Positions 1 to 10,193 of a DNA stretch of 64,000 bases are shown in pieces. The stretch is from Terriglobia bacterium (GTDB lineage: Bacteria > Acidobacteriota > Terriglobia > Acidiferrales > UBA7541). The position numbers were made by a program, and so were the translations under genes. Location of the stretch: the NCBI GenBank assembly GCA_020072785.1, contig JAIQGG010000006.1:168493-232492 (forward strand), read 5' to 3'. The number at the start of each line of letters is the position of its first letter. Position 1 is the first letter of the stretch. A model generated the notes under the pieces. The model saw only the letters and a program-made list of their open reading frames with translations. It was not told where the DNA came from and searched no databases.

Positions 1-613
1 CGACGTCCACAGGGGAGAGGCCCTTGGCCTGGAGGGCGGCGGGATCGATGTCCACGGAGATGAGGCGCTGCTTGCCTCCGTAAGGAAAGGGCATGGCGGC
101 GCCCTGGACGGTGGCGAGCTGGGTGCGGATAAAGTTGTTGCCGTAATCAAAGAGCTGCTGCTCGCTCATGGTGTCGCTGGTCATGCCGATCTGCAGGACC
201 GGGACGGTGGAAGCGGAATAAATGATGACCAACGGGGGGGTCGCGCCCGGGGGCAGAAACTTCAGGATGGATTGGGAGATGGCCGTCGTCTGGGCCATGG
301 CGGTCGAAATGTTGGCGCCGGGCTGAAAAAAGATCTTGATGACGGAGGTTCCTGGCAAGGATTGCGATTCGATGTGCTCGACATCGCTGACCAGAACGGT
401 GGTGGCGCGCTCCGACATGTTGGTGATGCGCTGCTCCATCTCCTGAGGAGCGAGGCCGGTGTAGGTCCAGACGACGCTGATGACGGGGATGTTGATGTCG
501 GGGAAAATGTCGGTGGGGGTGCGCTGGAGGGCCACCGGCGCGAGCAGCAGGATGACCAGCGCCAGCACGAGGAACGTGTAGGGGCGGGATAGAGCGATGC
601 GAACGATCCACAT
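1..613 (-). CDS. RND-family efflux transporter, N-terminal fragment (runs off the window)
   Basis: This is the first 204 codons of an AcrB/HAE1-type inner-membrane pump, which exports small molecules using the proton gradient together with a membrane fusion protein and an outer-membrane channel. Read on the minus strand from the ATG at 613, the protein begins MWIVRIALSRPYTFLV, a typical RND first transmembrane helix. It continues with PTDIFPDINIPVISVVWTY and then the TGLAPQEME and TTVLVSDVEHIES segments that open the first porter loop of this family. The reading frame is open to the window edge, so the remaining 800 or so residues lie outside. Its partners are not visible. The substrate cannot be inferred from the N-terminus. 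It is transcribed away from the AsmA-like gene, with a candidate promoter at 794-821. Confidence 0.88.
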   Translation of the reverse strand, partial: MWIVRIALSRPYTFLVLALVILLLAPVALQRTPTDIFPDINIPVISVVWTYTGLAPQEMEQRITNMSERATTVLVSDVEHIESQSLPGTSVIKIFFQPGANISTAMAQTTAISQSILKFLPPGATPPLVIIYSASTVPVLQIGMTSDTMSEQQLFDYGNNFIRTQLATVQGAAMPFPYGGKQRLISVDIDPAALQAKGLSPVDV

Positions 614-793
614 AAAGCTTCGAGTCCACCTGTCAGGGGGGCACCGTCCAGCGGCCCACGGCCCGGTATTTCGTTAGATTCGCGGCGCGGCCTCGCGGGT
701 ACGGAGTACTTCTGCCATGCGCACCGCTCCCGGCGGCGGCCCAGGCGAATTTTCCGGCGCGTTGCGGCAAGCCGGAGCGAACTGCGCGCGACT

Positions 794-821
794 ATTGTAT
801 GCGTGACCGCGAAGCGGTCAA
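794..821 (-). promoter_or_regulatory. Candidate sigma70-type promoter for the RND pump
   Basis: On the minus strand TTGACC (821-816) is followed after 16 bp by TACAAT (799-794). The -35 box is the outer edge of the palindrome at 804-820, so a protein bound there would occlude the polymerase. The predicted start lies about 170 bases before the pump start codon. It is called by eye only. Confidence 0.4.
804..820. repeat. 17-bp palindrome, copy 1
   Basis: Perfect inverted repeat TGACCGC-GAA-GCGGTCA. It is one of nine near-copies scattered in the window. Confidence 0.85.
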
Positions 822-943
822 CATACGATACCGCGTTTTCGGCTGGAAATTCGACAGGCAGCGTGTGACCCCGCGCCGCGGAAGGGCCGTCCGGGGAAAC
901 CCCTGCGAAGATGCGCGGGGAAAAAACCGCGCCCGCGCGGCTG

Positions 944-952
944 TGCTATGAT
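944..952 (+). promoter_or_regulatory. Candidate extended -10 box for the AsmA-like gene
   Basis: TGCTATGAT contains the extended -10 TG and a TATGAT hexamer. No clear -35 box is present. The expected transcription start, about 959, falls just before the palindrome at 963-979, which would place that palindrome at the very 5' end of the transcript. Confidence 0.4.
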
Positions 953-962
953 GTCTCCGGCG

Positions 963-979
963 TGACCGCACCGCGGTCA
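963..979. repeat. 17-bp palindrome, copy 2
   Basis: Perfect inverted repeat TGACCGC-ACC-GCGGTCA between the candidate -10 box and the AsmA-like start codon. Confidence 0.85.
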
Positions 980-1033
980 GCGCTGTTGTTCTTGCCTCGA
1001 GAAGCACGTTCCGGCCTCGCGCTGGAGGTTCCC

Positions 1034-2773
1034 ATGAGCACCAATCGCATTCGTACCCTCGCCATCGTTCTGGGTGTCTTGGTTGTACTACTGCTGCTGC
1101 TGCCTTCCCTCATCCCCGTGAATCAATTTCGTTCCACCGTCGAGGAGAAACTTTCCGCCGCGCTGGACCGCAAGGTGCATGTCGGGAATCTAAGTCTTTC
1201 GCTCTGGTCCGGCGCCCTGGCGGCCGAGGAGCTGTCTATCGCGGACGATGCGAAGTTCAGCGCCGCGCCGTTTTTGACGGCCAAGGCCCTCAAGGTCAAG
1301 GTCGAGGTCATGGCGCTGATTTTCTCGCGTGCGCTGCACATCACCGGTCTGACGATCGAGAAGCCCGAAGTGACGCTGCTGCGCGACGCGGCCGGGCGCT
1401 GGAATTTCTCGTCGCTGGGCGGGGCGCCGGCAAAGTCCGAGCCGCGGCGGGCGGCGCAAGCGCCGGCGCAGTCGTCGGATGCCGCCGCGGAACTTCTGGT
1501 GCAGAAAATGGAGTTGAAGGACGGGCGGCTGCTGATCGGGACCATGGGGTCGGCGAAGCGCGCCAGCTATGACAATGTGAACGCGGAAGCCTCGGATGTG
1601 TCCATGAGCGCGGCGTTTCCGGCGAAGGTGACGGCGAGCCTGCCGGGCGGGGGGAGCTTCAAGCTGGAGGGGCGTGTGGGCCCGCTGAACCCGAACGACG
1701 CCTCGCTTTCCCCGGTGGACGCGAAGATTTCCATCGACGGGCTGGACCTGGCTTCGACCGGGGTGATTGATGCCGCGGCGGGGCTTGGCGGAATCCTGGA
1801 CCTGGATGCCACGCTCACCTCGCAGAAAGGCGAAGTGCAGACCAAAGGCACGATGAAGCTGAAGAAGCTGCTGCTAGTGGCGGGCGGGTCTCCGTCCACG
1901 GTTCCCGTTACGCTGGATTTTTCCACGAAATCGGATATGCAGAGAAATACGGGGGTGCTGAACCCCTCGGCGATCAAGGTGGGCAACGCGGCCGCGCGCA
2001 TCGCAGGAACCTACGAGACGCGCGGAGAAGCCACGGTCGTGAATCTCAAGTTCGCCGGCCAGGACATGCCGGCGCGCGACCTGCAGGGCTTTCTCCCGGC
2101 GCTGGGCATCAACCTGCCCAAGGGGGCGTCGCTCTCATCGGGCATGCTCAGCGGGGATCTGAACATTCAGGGGCCGACGAACCGCCTGATCACCTCGGGG
2201 ACCCTGGGGCTGGCGAATGCCCGGGTGAGCGGGTTCGATCTGGGTTCGAAGCTCGCCGTGATTTCCGCGCTGGCCGGCGTGAAGACGGGATCGGACCTGG
2301 ACATCGAGAAGCTGACCACGAAAATCCGCATGGCCCCGGACGGGCTGCGCGCCGAGAATTTCAATGCGGTCATCCCCGCGCTGGGCACGCTGGTGGGCGC
2401 GGGGACGGTAGACGCGAAGAACAACCTGGACTTCAAAATGCTGGCGACGCTGACGGGCGGGCCGGCAGCCGCTGGTACAACGGGAGGTGCGGGCGCGGCG
2501 CCCGCGGGAGGAGCAGCTACGACTGGCGGGGGAGGAGTGGCCGGGATGCTCGGCGCGCTGCTCGGCCCGGCCAAGGGCGGACAGGCGCGGCGCATTCCGT
2601 TCCTGATTCAGGGCACGGCCTCCGATCCCAAATTTGTTCCCGATGTGCAGGGGCTGGCCACGGAAATGCTGAAGTCGCAGTTCAGCGGAAGCGGGGCGCA
2701 GAAGGACACCCAGCAGCCGGACAGCGGTCCCCTGGGCGGGCTGGGGGAACTGTTTAAGAAGAAAAAGCCGTGA
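1034..2773 (+). CDS. AsmA-like membrane-anchored protein
   Basis: This 579-residue protein belongs to the AsmA/TamB-like group of envelope proteins, which are anchored in the inner membrane and thought to help lipid traffic or outer-membrane assembly. One N-terminal transmembrane helix (about residues 8-29, rich in Val and Leu) is followed by the typical AsmA opening PVNQFRSTVEEKLSAALDRK. Long beta-rich repeats of the form ...GNLSLSLWSGALAAEEL follow. A Gly/Ala-rich low-complexity linker lies near residues 476-505, before a short C-terminal part ending in KKKKP. The start at 1034 is chosen because GGAGG lies 5 bases upstream and the helix follows directly. An upstream in-frame ATG at 911 would add 41 residues with no membrane character. 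The gene stands alone, divergent from the RND pump. The family assignment is good, but the exact role is unknown. Confidence 0.82.
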   Translation: MSTNRIRTLAIVLGVLVVLLLLLPSLIPVNQFRSTVEEKLSAALDRKVHVGNLSLSLWSGALAAEELSIADDAKFSAAPFLTAKALKVKVEVMALIFSRALHITGLTIEKPEVTLLRDAAGRWNFSSLGGAPAKSEPRRAAQAPAQSSDAAAELLVQKMELKDGRLLIGTMGSAKRASYDNVNAEASDVSMSAAFPAKVTASLPGGGSFKLEGRVGPLNPNDASLSPVDAKISIDGLDLASTGVIDAAAGLGGILDLDATLTSQKGEVQTKGTMKLKKLLLVAGGSPSTVPVTLDFSTKSDMQRNTGVLNPSAIKVGNAAARIAGTYETRGEATVVNLKFAGQDMPARDLQGFLPALGINLPKGASLSSGMLSGDLNIQGPTNRLITSGTLGLANARVSGFDLGSKLAVISALAGVKTGSDLDIEKLTTKIRMAPDGLRAENFNAVIPALGTLVGAGTVDAKNNLDFKMLATLTGGPAAAGTTGGAGAAPAGGAATTGGGGVAGMLGALLGPAKGGQARRIPFLIQGTASDPKFVPDVQGLATEMLKSQFSGSGAQKDTQQPDSGPLGGLGELFKKKKP

Positions 2774-2890
2774 AGAGCGTGAGCCGTGACCCTGGTTGGT
2801 GACTTGTAGGCAGGGAGTGCTCGCTGTGCGGGGGCGCGGGTAATCGTTTGCGCGCTTTTTCCTTTGCCGTCTATTCCGGTCCCTTTTTTT

Positions 2891-2919
2891 CTCCGTGACC
2901 TCTGTGACTCGGTGGCTAT
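2891..2919 (-). repeat. Dispersed GCCACNGAG-type intergenic repeat, copy 1
   Basis: On the minus strand this reads as a degenerate form of GCCACAGAGACGCAGAG followed by CACGGAG. A second copy sits in the opposite orientation at 6993-7020. Both lie in gaps between genes. Confidence 0.55.
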
Positions 2920-2985
2920 CCCATCTTGCTTTTTCTGGCGCTGGGGCATCCAATATGAGGCAGAGTTTATGGAGCGAGGTGGGGC

Positions 2986-4194
2986 ATGGCTGAAGCCGTG
3001 ATTGTTTCCTCGATACGCACGCCGGTGGGCAGGGCGTTCAAGGGCGCGCTGCGCGCGACGCGCCCGGACGATCTTGCCGCGGAAGCCATCAAGGCGGCCC
3101 TGGCGCGGGTGCCGGGGCTGGATGCCAAGGAGATCGAGGACGTCATCCTGGGCTGCGCCATGCCCGAGGCCGAGCAGGGGATGAACGTGGCGCGCATCGC
3201 TTCGCTGCGCGCGGGCTTGCCTGTCGAGTGTTCGGCGATGACCATCAACCGCTTCTGCTCGTCGGGGCTGCAGGCCATCGCCATCGCGGCGGAACGCATC
3301 CGCTGCGGCGCGGCGGAGGTGATCCTCGCGGGCGGCACGGAGTCCATGAGCCTGGTGCCCATGGGCGGGAACAAGATTTCCCCGAATCCCTGGCTGGTGG
3401 ACAATAATCCGGATTCTTACATCAGCATGGGCCTGGGCACGGAGCATGTCGCCCGGAAGTACGGGATTACGCGCGAGGCGGCGGACAAGTTTTCCTACGC
3501 GAGCCACCAGAAGGCCCTGGCCGCGATTGCCGCCGGGAAGTTCAAGGACGAGACCGTGCCCGTGGAAGTGAGGATCACGGCGTGGCCCAGCGGCAACGGC
3601 GCCGGAAAAGGGAAGGGCGCGGCCAAGGCGGCGACGCAGACCTTTGTGTTTGACACCGACGACGGCCCGCGCGCGGATACTTCCATGGAAGCGCTGGCCA
3701 AGCTGAAGGCCGCGTTTCACGTGCAGGGCACGGTGACAGCAGGGAACAGCTCGCAGATGAGCGACGGTGCGGCGGCGGCGGTGGTGATGAGCGAGGCGCG
3801 CGCCAAGGCGCTGGGGCTGAAGCCGCTGGCGCGCTTTGTGTCGTTCGCCACGGCAGGGTGCCCGCCGGAGGAGTTCGGCGTCGGGCCGGTCTATGCGATC
3901 CCCAAGGCGCTGAAGCTGGCGGGGCTGAAGCTGGACGACATCGCGGTGATCGAGCTGAACGAAGCCTTCGCGGCGCAGTCGCTGGCGGTGATCCAACAGG
4001 CGGGGCTCGATCCGGCGCGGGTCAATCCCAACGGCGGCGCGATCGCTTTGGGCCATCCGCTCGGCTGCACCGGAGCGAAGCTGACGGCTTCGATCATCCG
4101 CGAGTTGCAGAGGCGCAATGCGCGCTACGGTCTGGTGACCATGTGCATCGGCGGCGGCATGGGCGCCGCGGGCATCCTCGAGCGGGTGTCGTAG
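2986..4194 (+). CDS. Acetyl-CoA acyltransferase (thiolase)
   Basis: A 402-residue thiolase II/FadA-type enzyme that cleaves 3-ketoacyl-CoA with CoA to release acetyl-CoA, or runs in reverse to condense two acetyl-CoA. All catalytic residues are visible: the nucleophilic Cys91 in [11 protein letters not shown], His357 in GHPLGCTG, and Cys387 in [11 protein letters not shown]. The length is normal for the family. The ATG at 2986 follows a purine-rich GAGGTGGGG. The secreted cupin gene starts one base after its stop codon, and an acyl-CoA dehydrogenase lies further downstream, so a role in fatty-acid beta-oxidation is likely. Whether it prefers long-chain substrates (FadA) or acetoacetyl-CoA (AtoB) cannot be decided by eye. 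Confidence 0.93.
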   Translation: MAEAVIVSSIRTPVGRAFKGALRATRPDDLAAEAIKAALARVPGLDAKEIEDVILGCAMPEAEQGMNVARIASLRAGLPVECSAMTINRFCSSGLQAIAIAAERIRCGAAEVILAGGTESMSLVPMGGNKISPNPWLVDNNPDSYISMGLGTEHVARKYGITREAADKFSYASHQKALAAIAAGKFKDETVPVEVRITAWPSGNGAGKGKGAAKAATQTFVFDTDDGPRADTSMEALAKLKAAFHVQGTVTAGNSSQMSDGAAAAVVMSEARAKALGLKPLARFVSFATAGCPPEEFGVGPVYAIPKALKLAGLKLDDIAVIELNEAFAAQSLAVIQQAGLDPARVNPNGGAIALGHPLGCTGAKLTASIIRELQRRNARYGLVTMCIGGGMGAAGILERVS

Positions 4195-4195
4195 G

Positions 4196-4972
4196 ATGCG
4201 CTCCACGAAATCAGCCTGGTTCCTTGCAACGATTCTGTTGCTTTGCGGCGGGATGCTGCGCGGGCAGGCGCCGGCCGCGCCACCTGCTGCGGCGCCGCAG
4301 GCGGTTCCAGTGCGGGGCGAGCCGCGGCATCACCTGGCGTTTGAAAACGGCTACGTGCGGGTGTTCGCGGTGGAGGTGGCGCCGCACGACGCCACGCTGC
4401 TGCACGAGCACGCTCTCGACTATGTCTACGTCACGCTGGGCACGGCGGACATCGTCAACGCAGTTTTCGGCAAGCCGGAGGTCCATGCGCAGTTGAAGGA
4501 CGGGGAGGTGCACTTCGCGCGCGGGGGATTCGCGCATGTGGCGCGCAACCTGAGCGACCTGCCCTTCCGCAATCTCACCATTGAGTTCTTGAAGCCCCAG
4601 GGCGAGGTGCACAACCTCTGCGAGAAAATCGTGCCCGGCGACGCGGGGCCGTGCGAGAAAGTCCAGGGGAAAGGCCATGTGACCACGCCGCTGATGGAGA
4701 CGGCGGAAATGCGCATCGAGTTGGTTCGGCTGGACCCGCAAGCGCAGAAGATCGAAATGGCGCCCGGCACAGGAACCCTGGTGGCCGCGCTGGAACAGGC
4801 CGGTATCGAAGTGGAATCCGAGGGGCAGCCGCCGGCGAGCATCGCCACCGGGGGACTCTTGTGGCTTCCGGCCGGGTCGCGGCAAGTTTTCTCCAATCTT
4901 CGCAACACGCCTGCAAATTTTCTGCGGATCGCTTTCAAGGACAGCGGGGCGCAGGAAACAACCGTGCACTGA
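4196..4972 (+). CDS. Secreted cupin-domain protein, function unknown
   Basis: A 258-residue protein with an N-terminal signal peptide: basic MRSTK, a hydrophobic core, then small residues with a likely cleavage after LRGQA. An Ala/Pro-rich spacer follows, then a cupin-like beta-barrel (LAFENGYVRVFAVEVAPHD, LLHEHALDYVYVTLG) that holds a HEH metal-ligand-like pair. The second half (about residues 170-258) repeats barrel-like features such as GGLLWLPAGSRQVFSNL and may be a second cupin. The start lies one base after the thiolase stop, so the two are probably co-transcribed. Cupins have very diverse roles, and I infer only a periplasmic metal- or ligand-binding protein. Confidence 0.72.
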   Translation: MRSTKSAWFLATILLLCGGMLRGQAPAAPPAAAPQAVPVRGEPRHHLAFENGYVRVFAVEVAPHDATLLHEHALDYVYVTLGTADIVNAVFGKPEVHAQLKDGEVHFARGGFAHVARNLSDLPFRNLTIEFLKPQGEVHNLCEKIVPGDAGPCEKVQGKGHVTTPLMETAEMRIELVRLDPQAQKIEMAPGTGTLVAALEQAGIEVESEGQPPASIATGGLLWLPAGSRQVFSNLRNTPANFLRIAFKDSGAQETTVH

Positions 4973-5156
4973 GGATTTCCCCCGGCCTTCCGGAGTTTTT
5001 CCCGGTGATATACCGTGTGGCAAACCTGTACTGCACGGCGTTTGCCGGGCGGGCAGACCCGGGAGTAAGATACCTTCCCAGCGGGCTCCTCGCACCCGCT
5101 TGGCACGCACGCGGCCTGGCCGCGTACCAGTTCACCACGCGCACCCGGAGGCAATC

Positions 5157-6956
<1,800 letters not shown>

Positions 6957-6962
6957 GAAAGT

Positions 6963-6979
6963 TGACCGCTTCGGGGTCA
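6963..6979. repeat. 17-bp palindrome, copy 3 (one mismatch)
   Basis: TGACCGC-TTC-GGGGTCA lies just after the acyl-CoA dehydrogenase stop codon. One base of the right arm departs from the consensus. Confidence 0.7.
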
Positions 6980-6992
6980 CGCCTACGGAAGA

Positions 6993-7020
6993 TTAGCCAC
7001 AGAGACGCAGAGCCACGGAG
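6993..7020 (+). repeat. Dispersed GCCACNGAG-type intergenic repeat, copy 2
   Basis: GCCACAGAGACGCAGAG followed by CACGGAG, directly upstream of a strong terminator. It is inverted relative to the copy at 2891-2919. Confidence 0.6.
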
Positions 7021-7023
7021 TTC

Positions 7024-7061
7024 AAAGAGGAAGCCCAGGAAACAACGGGCTTCCTCTTTTT
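7024..7061. terminator. Strong rho-independent terminator between convergent genes
   Basis: AAAGAGGAAGCCC pairs perfectly with GGGCTTCCTCTTT across a 10-base loop and runs into a T tract. The A tract on the left arm gives a T tract on the other strand too, so it probably ends both the acyl-CoA dehydrogenase transcript and the potassium-channel transcript. Confidence 0.85.
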
Positions 7062-7113
7062 GTTTGTGCCGGTACCGTAGCCAGCGGCTGGCAGCGCCGC
7101 AAATTCGTCAGCG

Positions 7114-8118
7114 TCAGGCGGAAGCGCTGGCCAGGGCTTCGAGTTTCTTGATTTGGGTGTCGCCGCCGATGACGATGAGGTTGTCGTTGGGGCGGATGGG
7201 GGTATCGGGGGCGGGGTTGAAGAGCATGGCGCCGTCGGCGGGCTTCAAGCCGAGGATGATGACGCCGGCCTGCTCGCGGATCCGGGCATCGGCGAGGGTT
7301 TTGCCGACCAGCGCGGACTTGGGGCGAATCTCGACCTCGCTGATTTCCACGTCCAGGCGCTCGGTGCCGAAAGCGGCGTCTATGAAATCGAGGACGTTGG
7401 GGCGCAGCAGAAGCTGGGCGATGCGGTGGCCGACGAAGTAGTAGGGAGAAATGACCTGGGAGGCGCCGGCGCGCAGCAGCTTGGAGGTGGCTTCTTCTTC
7501 GCTGGCCCGGGCGATGATCTTGAGGTCGGAGCGGAAGCCGCGCGCGGTCAGGACGATATAGAGATTTTCGGCGTCGGAGCTGACGGCGGCGACAAAGCCC
7601 TGCGCGCGGTCGATATGCGCCTGCTTGAGGTTTTCTTCCGAGGAAGCGTTTCCGACGATCACGGGGATCTTTTCGTTGATGGCCCACTGCGCGCGGTTGG
7701 CATCGCGCTCGATGAAGATGCAGCTCTGCCCGCGGGTGAGCAGTTCCCGCGCCACGGTGCGCCCCACGCGCCCGGCGCCGCAGATGATGTAGTGGCCCTT
7801 GAGCTTGGCGATTTCCCGTTCCATGCGGCGGCGCCCGAAAACCTTTCCGAACTCGAATTCTAGCAACGCCTGGGTGAAGGTGGCAATCGTGAAGCCGCCG
7901 GCAATCACGGAGGCCACGATGAGGAAGCTGTTGAAGACCCGGCCGGCATGGGAGAGCGGGTGGATCTCACCGTAGCCGACGGTGGTCATGGTGGTCAGGG
8001 TCATGTAGAAGGCGTCGAACCAGGGCCAGCCTTCGAGGTAGTGGAAGCCGGCGCAGCCGCTGAAGACCACCAAAGCGAGGAGAATCAAGACCAGGCTGAT
8101 GCGGTTGCGGAGGCTCAT
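7114..8118 (-). CDS. Two-TM potassium channel with RCK (TrkA-N/TrkA-C) domain
   Basis: A 334-residue MthK-like ligand-gated potassium channel subunit. A first helix (about residues 7-24) and a pore loop bearing the selectivity filter TVGYG (46-50) precede the second helix (about 62-84). A cytoplasmic RCK/TrkA-N Rossmann domain follows, with the nucleotide signature GAGRVG (114-119), and then a TrkA-C domain (about 255-325, with VGKTLADARIREQAG). Length and order match bacterial Kch/MthK-type channels, which form tetramers gated by the RCK ring. It is convergent with the acyl-CoA dehydrogenase and divergent from nuoC, and nothing ties it to complex I except location. The regulating ligand cannot be inferred. 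Confidence 0.9.
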   Translation of the reverse strand: MSLRNRISLVLILLALVVFSGCAGFHYLEGWPWFDAFYMTLTTMTTVGYGEIHPLSHAGRVFNSFLIVASVIAGGFTIATFTQALLEFEFGKVFGRRRMEREIAKLKGHYIICGAGRVGRTVARELLTRGQSCIFIERDANRAQWAINEKIPVIVGNASSEENLKQAHIDRAQGFVAAVSSDAENLYIVLTARGFRSDLKIIARASEEEATSKLLRAGASQVISPYYFVGHRIAQLLLRPNVLDFIDAAFGTERLDVEISEVEIRPKSALVGKTLADARIREQAGVIILGLKPADGAMLFNPAPDTPIRPNDNLIVIGGDTQIKKLEALASASA

Positions 8119-8321
8119 CGGGTCACCGGAGATGGCCAGGCATGGTGTTCCGCGGAGAAGGGAAAGTCAAGATGAGGGAAAGAAAGTGCCGGGAGGCGGG
8201 CGAAGGATTTGCGCCAAGAGAATAGGCCGGAGTGCGCAACAAAGCGGGAGACTCGGCGAACTTTCGCGCGTCCTTCCCGGGTCATTCCTTCGGCGATCTT
8301 CAGGCTGCGGTGCGTTCTTGA

Positions 8322-8350
8322 TTGACGCGGTTTGTGCGCCTGTGTTAGAA
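8322..8350 (+). promoter_or_regulatory. Weak candidate promoter for the first nuo cluster
   Basis: TTGACG (8322-8327), a 17-bp spacer and TTAGAA (8345-8350), preceded by an extended TG. The -10 match is poor. It lies 57 bases before the nuoC start, in the only gap from which this operon could be transcribed. Confidence 0.3.
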
Positions 8351-8406
8351 ACGGCACGATGGTTCTCCGCGCTGCTCGTGTGTAAGCAGCTCATTCCGCT
8401 GGGGCT

Positions 8407-9036
8407 ATGGCCGACGATCCAAAGGAACAAAAACCACCTGTAAGTTCTGCGGGCGAACAACCCGTGGCGCCGAGTGCTGCCCCGGCACCACCCAAATCGG
8501 CCGCACCGCCCGCGCCCAAAGCCCCGCCCGTGGGCCCCGCCCCGCTCGAAAATGACCTGGTGCAGCGCTACCGCGCGCGGTTTGGCGATGCCCTTCGCGA
8601 AGCCGTGGAAGACCGCAAGCAGGCCATCCTGGTGGTGGAGCGTGAGCGCCTGGCGGAGATCGCCCGCTATACCCGCGACGAAGAAAAATTCGATCTGCTC
8701 AGCGACCTGACGGCGGTGGACTGGCCGAAGCGCGAGAAGCGCTTCGACGTGGTGCTGAACCTCTATTCGTTCGCGCACAACACGCGGCTGCGCCTCAAGG
8801 TGCAGGCGGGCGCGGATGAAAGCGTGGCCAGCGTGAGCGGGGTGTGGGCCACGGCGAACTGGCTGGAGCGCGAAGTCTATGACATGTTCGGGATCGACTT
8901 TGCCGGGCACCCGAACCTCAAGCGTATCCTGCTGCCGGAGGAGTGGCAGGGCTTTCCGCTGCGCAAGGATTACGACATTTTGACGCAGGATCAGGCGTGG
9001 GTGCGGGAGAATTTGGGGATTGAGAGCGGGCAGTAG
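8407..9036 (+). CDS. nuoC: NADH-quinone oxidoreductase subunit C (first cluster)
   Basis: A 209-residue NuoC, the 30 kDa subunit that packs against NuoD in the connecting arm of complex I. The family core is clear: [11 protein letters not shown], then [24 protein letters not shown] and [14 protein letters not shown], with the conserved W-ERE-YD-FG block. The first 45 or so residues are an extra Pro/Ala-rich tail that is absent from the paralogue at 32171-32647. The gene begins an eight-gene complex I run with nuoD 26 bases downstream. No nuoA or nuoB lies upstream; the next gene there is a divergent potassium channel. Confidence 0.95.
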   Translation: MADDPKEQKPPVSSAGEQPVAPSAAPAPPKSAAPPAPKAPPVGPAPLENDLVQRYRARFGDALREAVEDRKQAILVVERERLAEIARYTRDEEKFDLLSDLTAVDWPKREKRFDVVLNLYSFAHNTRLRLKVQAGADESVASVSGVWATANWLEREVYDMFGIDFAGHPNLKRILLPEEWQGFPLRKDYDILTQDQAWVRENLGIESGQ

Positions 9037-9062
9037 CGGAAGAAGGGTCGAAGAGCCAGAGA

Positions 9063-10193
9063 GTGGAGAACACGCTAAAAGCCGGACCGGGGACGCTGCT
9101 GGGGGCGGACGAGCTCATTCTGAACATGGGGCCGCAGCATCCCTCGACGCACGGCGTGCTGCGGGTGAAGCTCAAGCTCGACGGGGAGCGGGTGGTCGGG
9201 TCGGAGTGCGTGATCGGGTACCTGCACCGCGGCGTGGAGAAGATCGCGGAGCACCGCACCTACCAGCAGTTCGCCCCCTACGTGGACCGCATGGACTACG
9301 TCGCGGCGGTGAGCAACGGGCTGGGCTACTGCGAAGCCGTGGAGAAGCTGCTGGGAGTGGAAGCGCCGCCGCGGGCCAGGGTCATCCGCACGATCCTCAC
9401 GGAGCTGCAGCGCGTCGCCAGCCACCTGCTCTGGCTGGGCACGCACGCGCTGGATATCGGCGCGCTGACCCCGCTTTTTTACTGCCTGCGCGAGCGCGAA
9501 GAGATCCTCAAGATTTTCGAAAAATACTGCGGGGCGCGGCTGACCACGCACGCCTTCCGCATCGGCGGGCTGCAGTACGACGCCTACGACACGCTGGAGA
9601 AGGACACCGAGCGCTTCTGCAACGATTTTCACCGGCGCGTCGCGGAATACGAAGAGCTGCTGACGGGCAACCGCATCTGGATCGCGCGCACCAGGGGCGT
9701 CGGCATTCTTTCCGCCAAGGACGCCATCGCCATGGGCGTGACCGGCCCGGTACTGCGCGCCAGCGGCGTGCCGTGGGACATCCGCAAGGCCATGCCCTAT
9801 GCGGCCTACGACCAGTTCGAATTCGACATTCCGGTGGGCAAGACCGGCGACACCTACGACCGGTATCTGGTGCGCATGGAGGAGATGCGGCAGTCGGTGC
9901 GCATCTGCATGCAGGCGATTCAGAGCATCCCCGCGGGGCCGATCCTCGGCAAGGTCGGCAAGGTCCTGAAGCCGCCGGTGGGGGAGGTCTATCACGCGAT
10001 TGAGGCGCCCAAGGGCGAGCTGGGCTATTACGTGGTCAGCGACGGCACCGTGCAGCCCTACCGCGTGCGCATCCGGCCGCCGTCGTTCGTGAATCTGCAG
10101 GCTTTCGACAAGATGGTGCGCGGGCATCTGGTGGCCGACGTGGTGGCCATCATCGGCACGCTGGATATCGTGCTGGGGGAGGTCGACCGCTGA
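9063..10193 (+). CDS. nuoD: NADH-quinone oxidoreductase subunit D (first cluster)
   Basis: A 376-residue NuoD, the 49 kDa subunit that lines the quinone pocket next to cluster N2 of NuoB. The N-terminal loop [13 protein letters not shown] with the quinone-contacting His, the [11 protein letters not shown] segment with the conserved Tyr, and the C-terminal [12 protein letters not shown] end are all intact, so it should be functional. It starts with GTG at 9063. Its TGA stop overlaps the nuoH ATG in a TGATG arrangement, which indicates translational coupling. It is clearly diverged from the second copy at 30949-32145; for example TYQQFAPY here corresponds to TYSQAITL there. Confidence 0.96.
   Translation: MENTLKAGPGTLLGADELILNMGPQHPSTHGVLRVKLKLDGERVVGSECVIGYLHRGVEKIAEHRTYQQFAPYVDRMDYVAAVSNGLGYCEAVEKLLGVEAPPRARVIRTILTELQRVASHLLWLGTHALDIGALTPLFYCLREREEILKIFEKYCGARLTTHAFRIGGLQYDAYDTLEKDTERFCNDFHRRVAEYEELLTGNRIWIARTRGVGILSAKDAIAMGVTGPVLRASGVPWDIRKAMPYAAYDQFEFDIPVGKTGDTYDRYLVRMEEMRQSVRICMQAIQSIPAGPILGKVGKVLKPPVGEVYHAIEAPKGELGYYVVSDGTVQPYRVRIRPPSFVNLQAFDKMVRGHLVADVVAIIGTLDIVLGEVDR

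Larger units (their letters stand above)
614..1033. other. Divergent intergenic region between RND pump and AsmA-like gene
   Basis: This gene-free stretch of 420 bases separates two divergent genes. It holds two perfect copies of the 17-bp palindrome TGACCGC-N3-GCGGTCA (804-820 and 963-979), a candidate minus-strand promoter built on the first copy, and an extended -10 box for the plus-strand gene. I see no convincing small coding region in it. Confidence 0.7.

Noticed and set aside
911-1033. A longer start for the AsmA-like protein
   Set aside because: The 41 extra residues are not membrane-like, overlap the palindrome and promoter region, and a GGAGG precedes the ATG at 1034.
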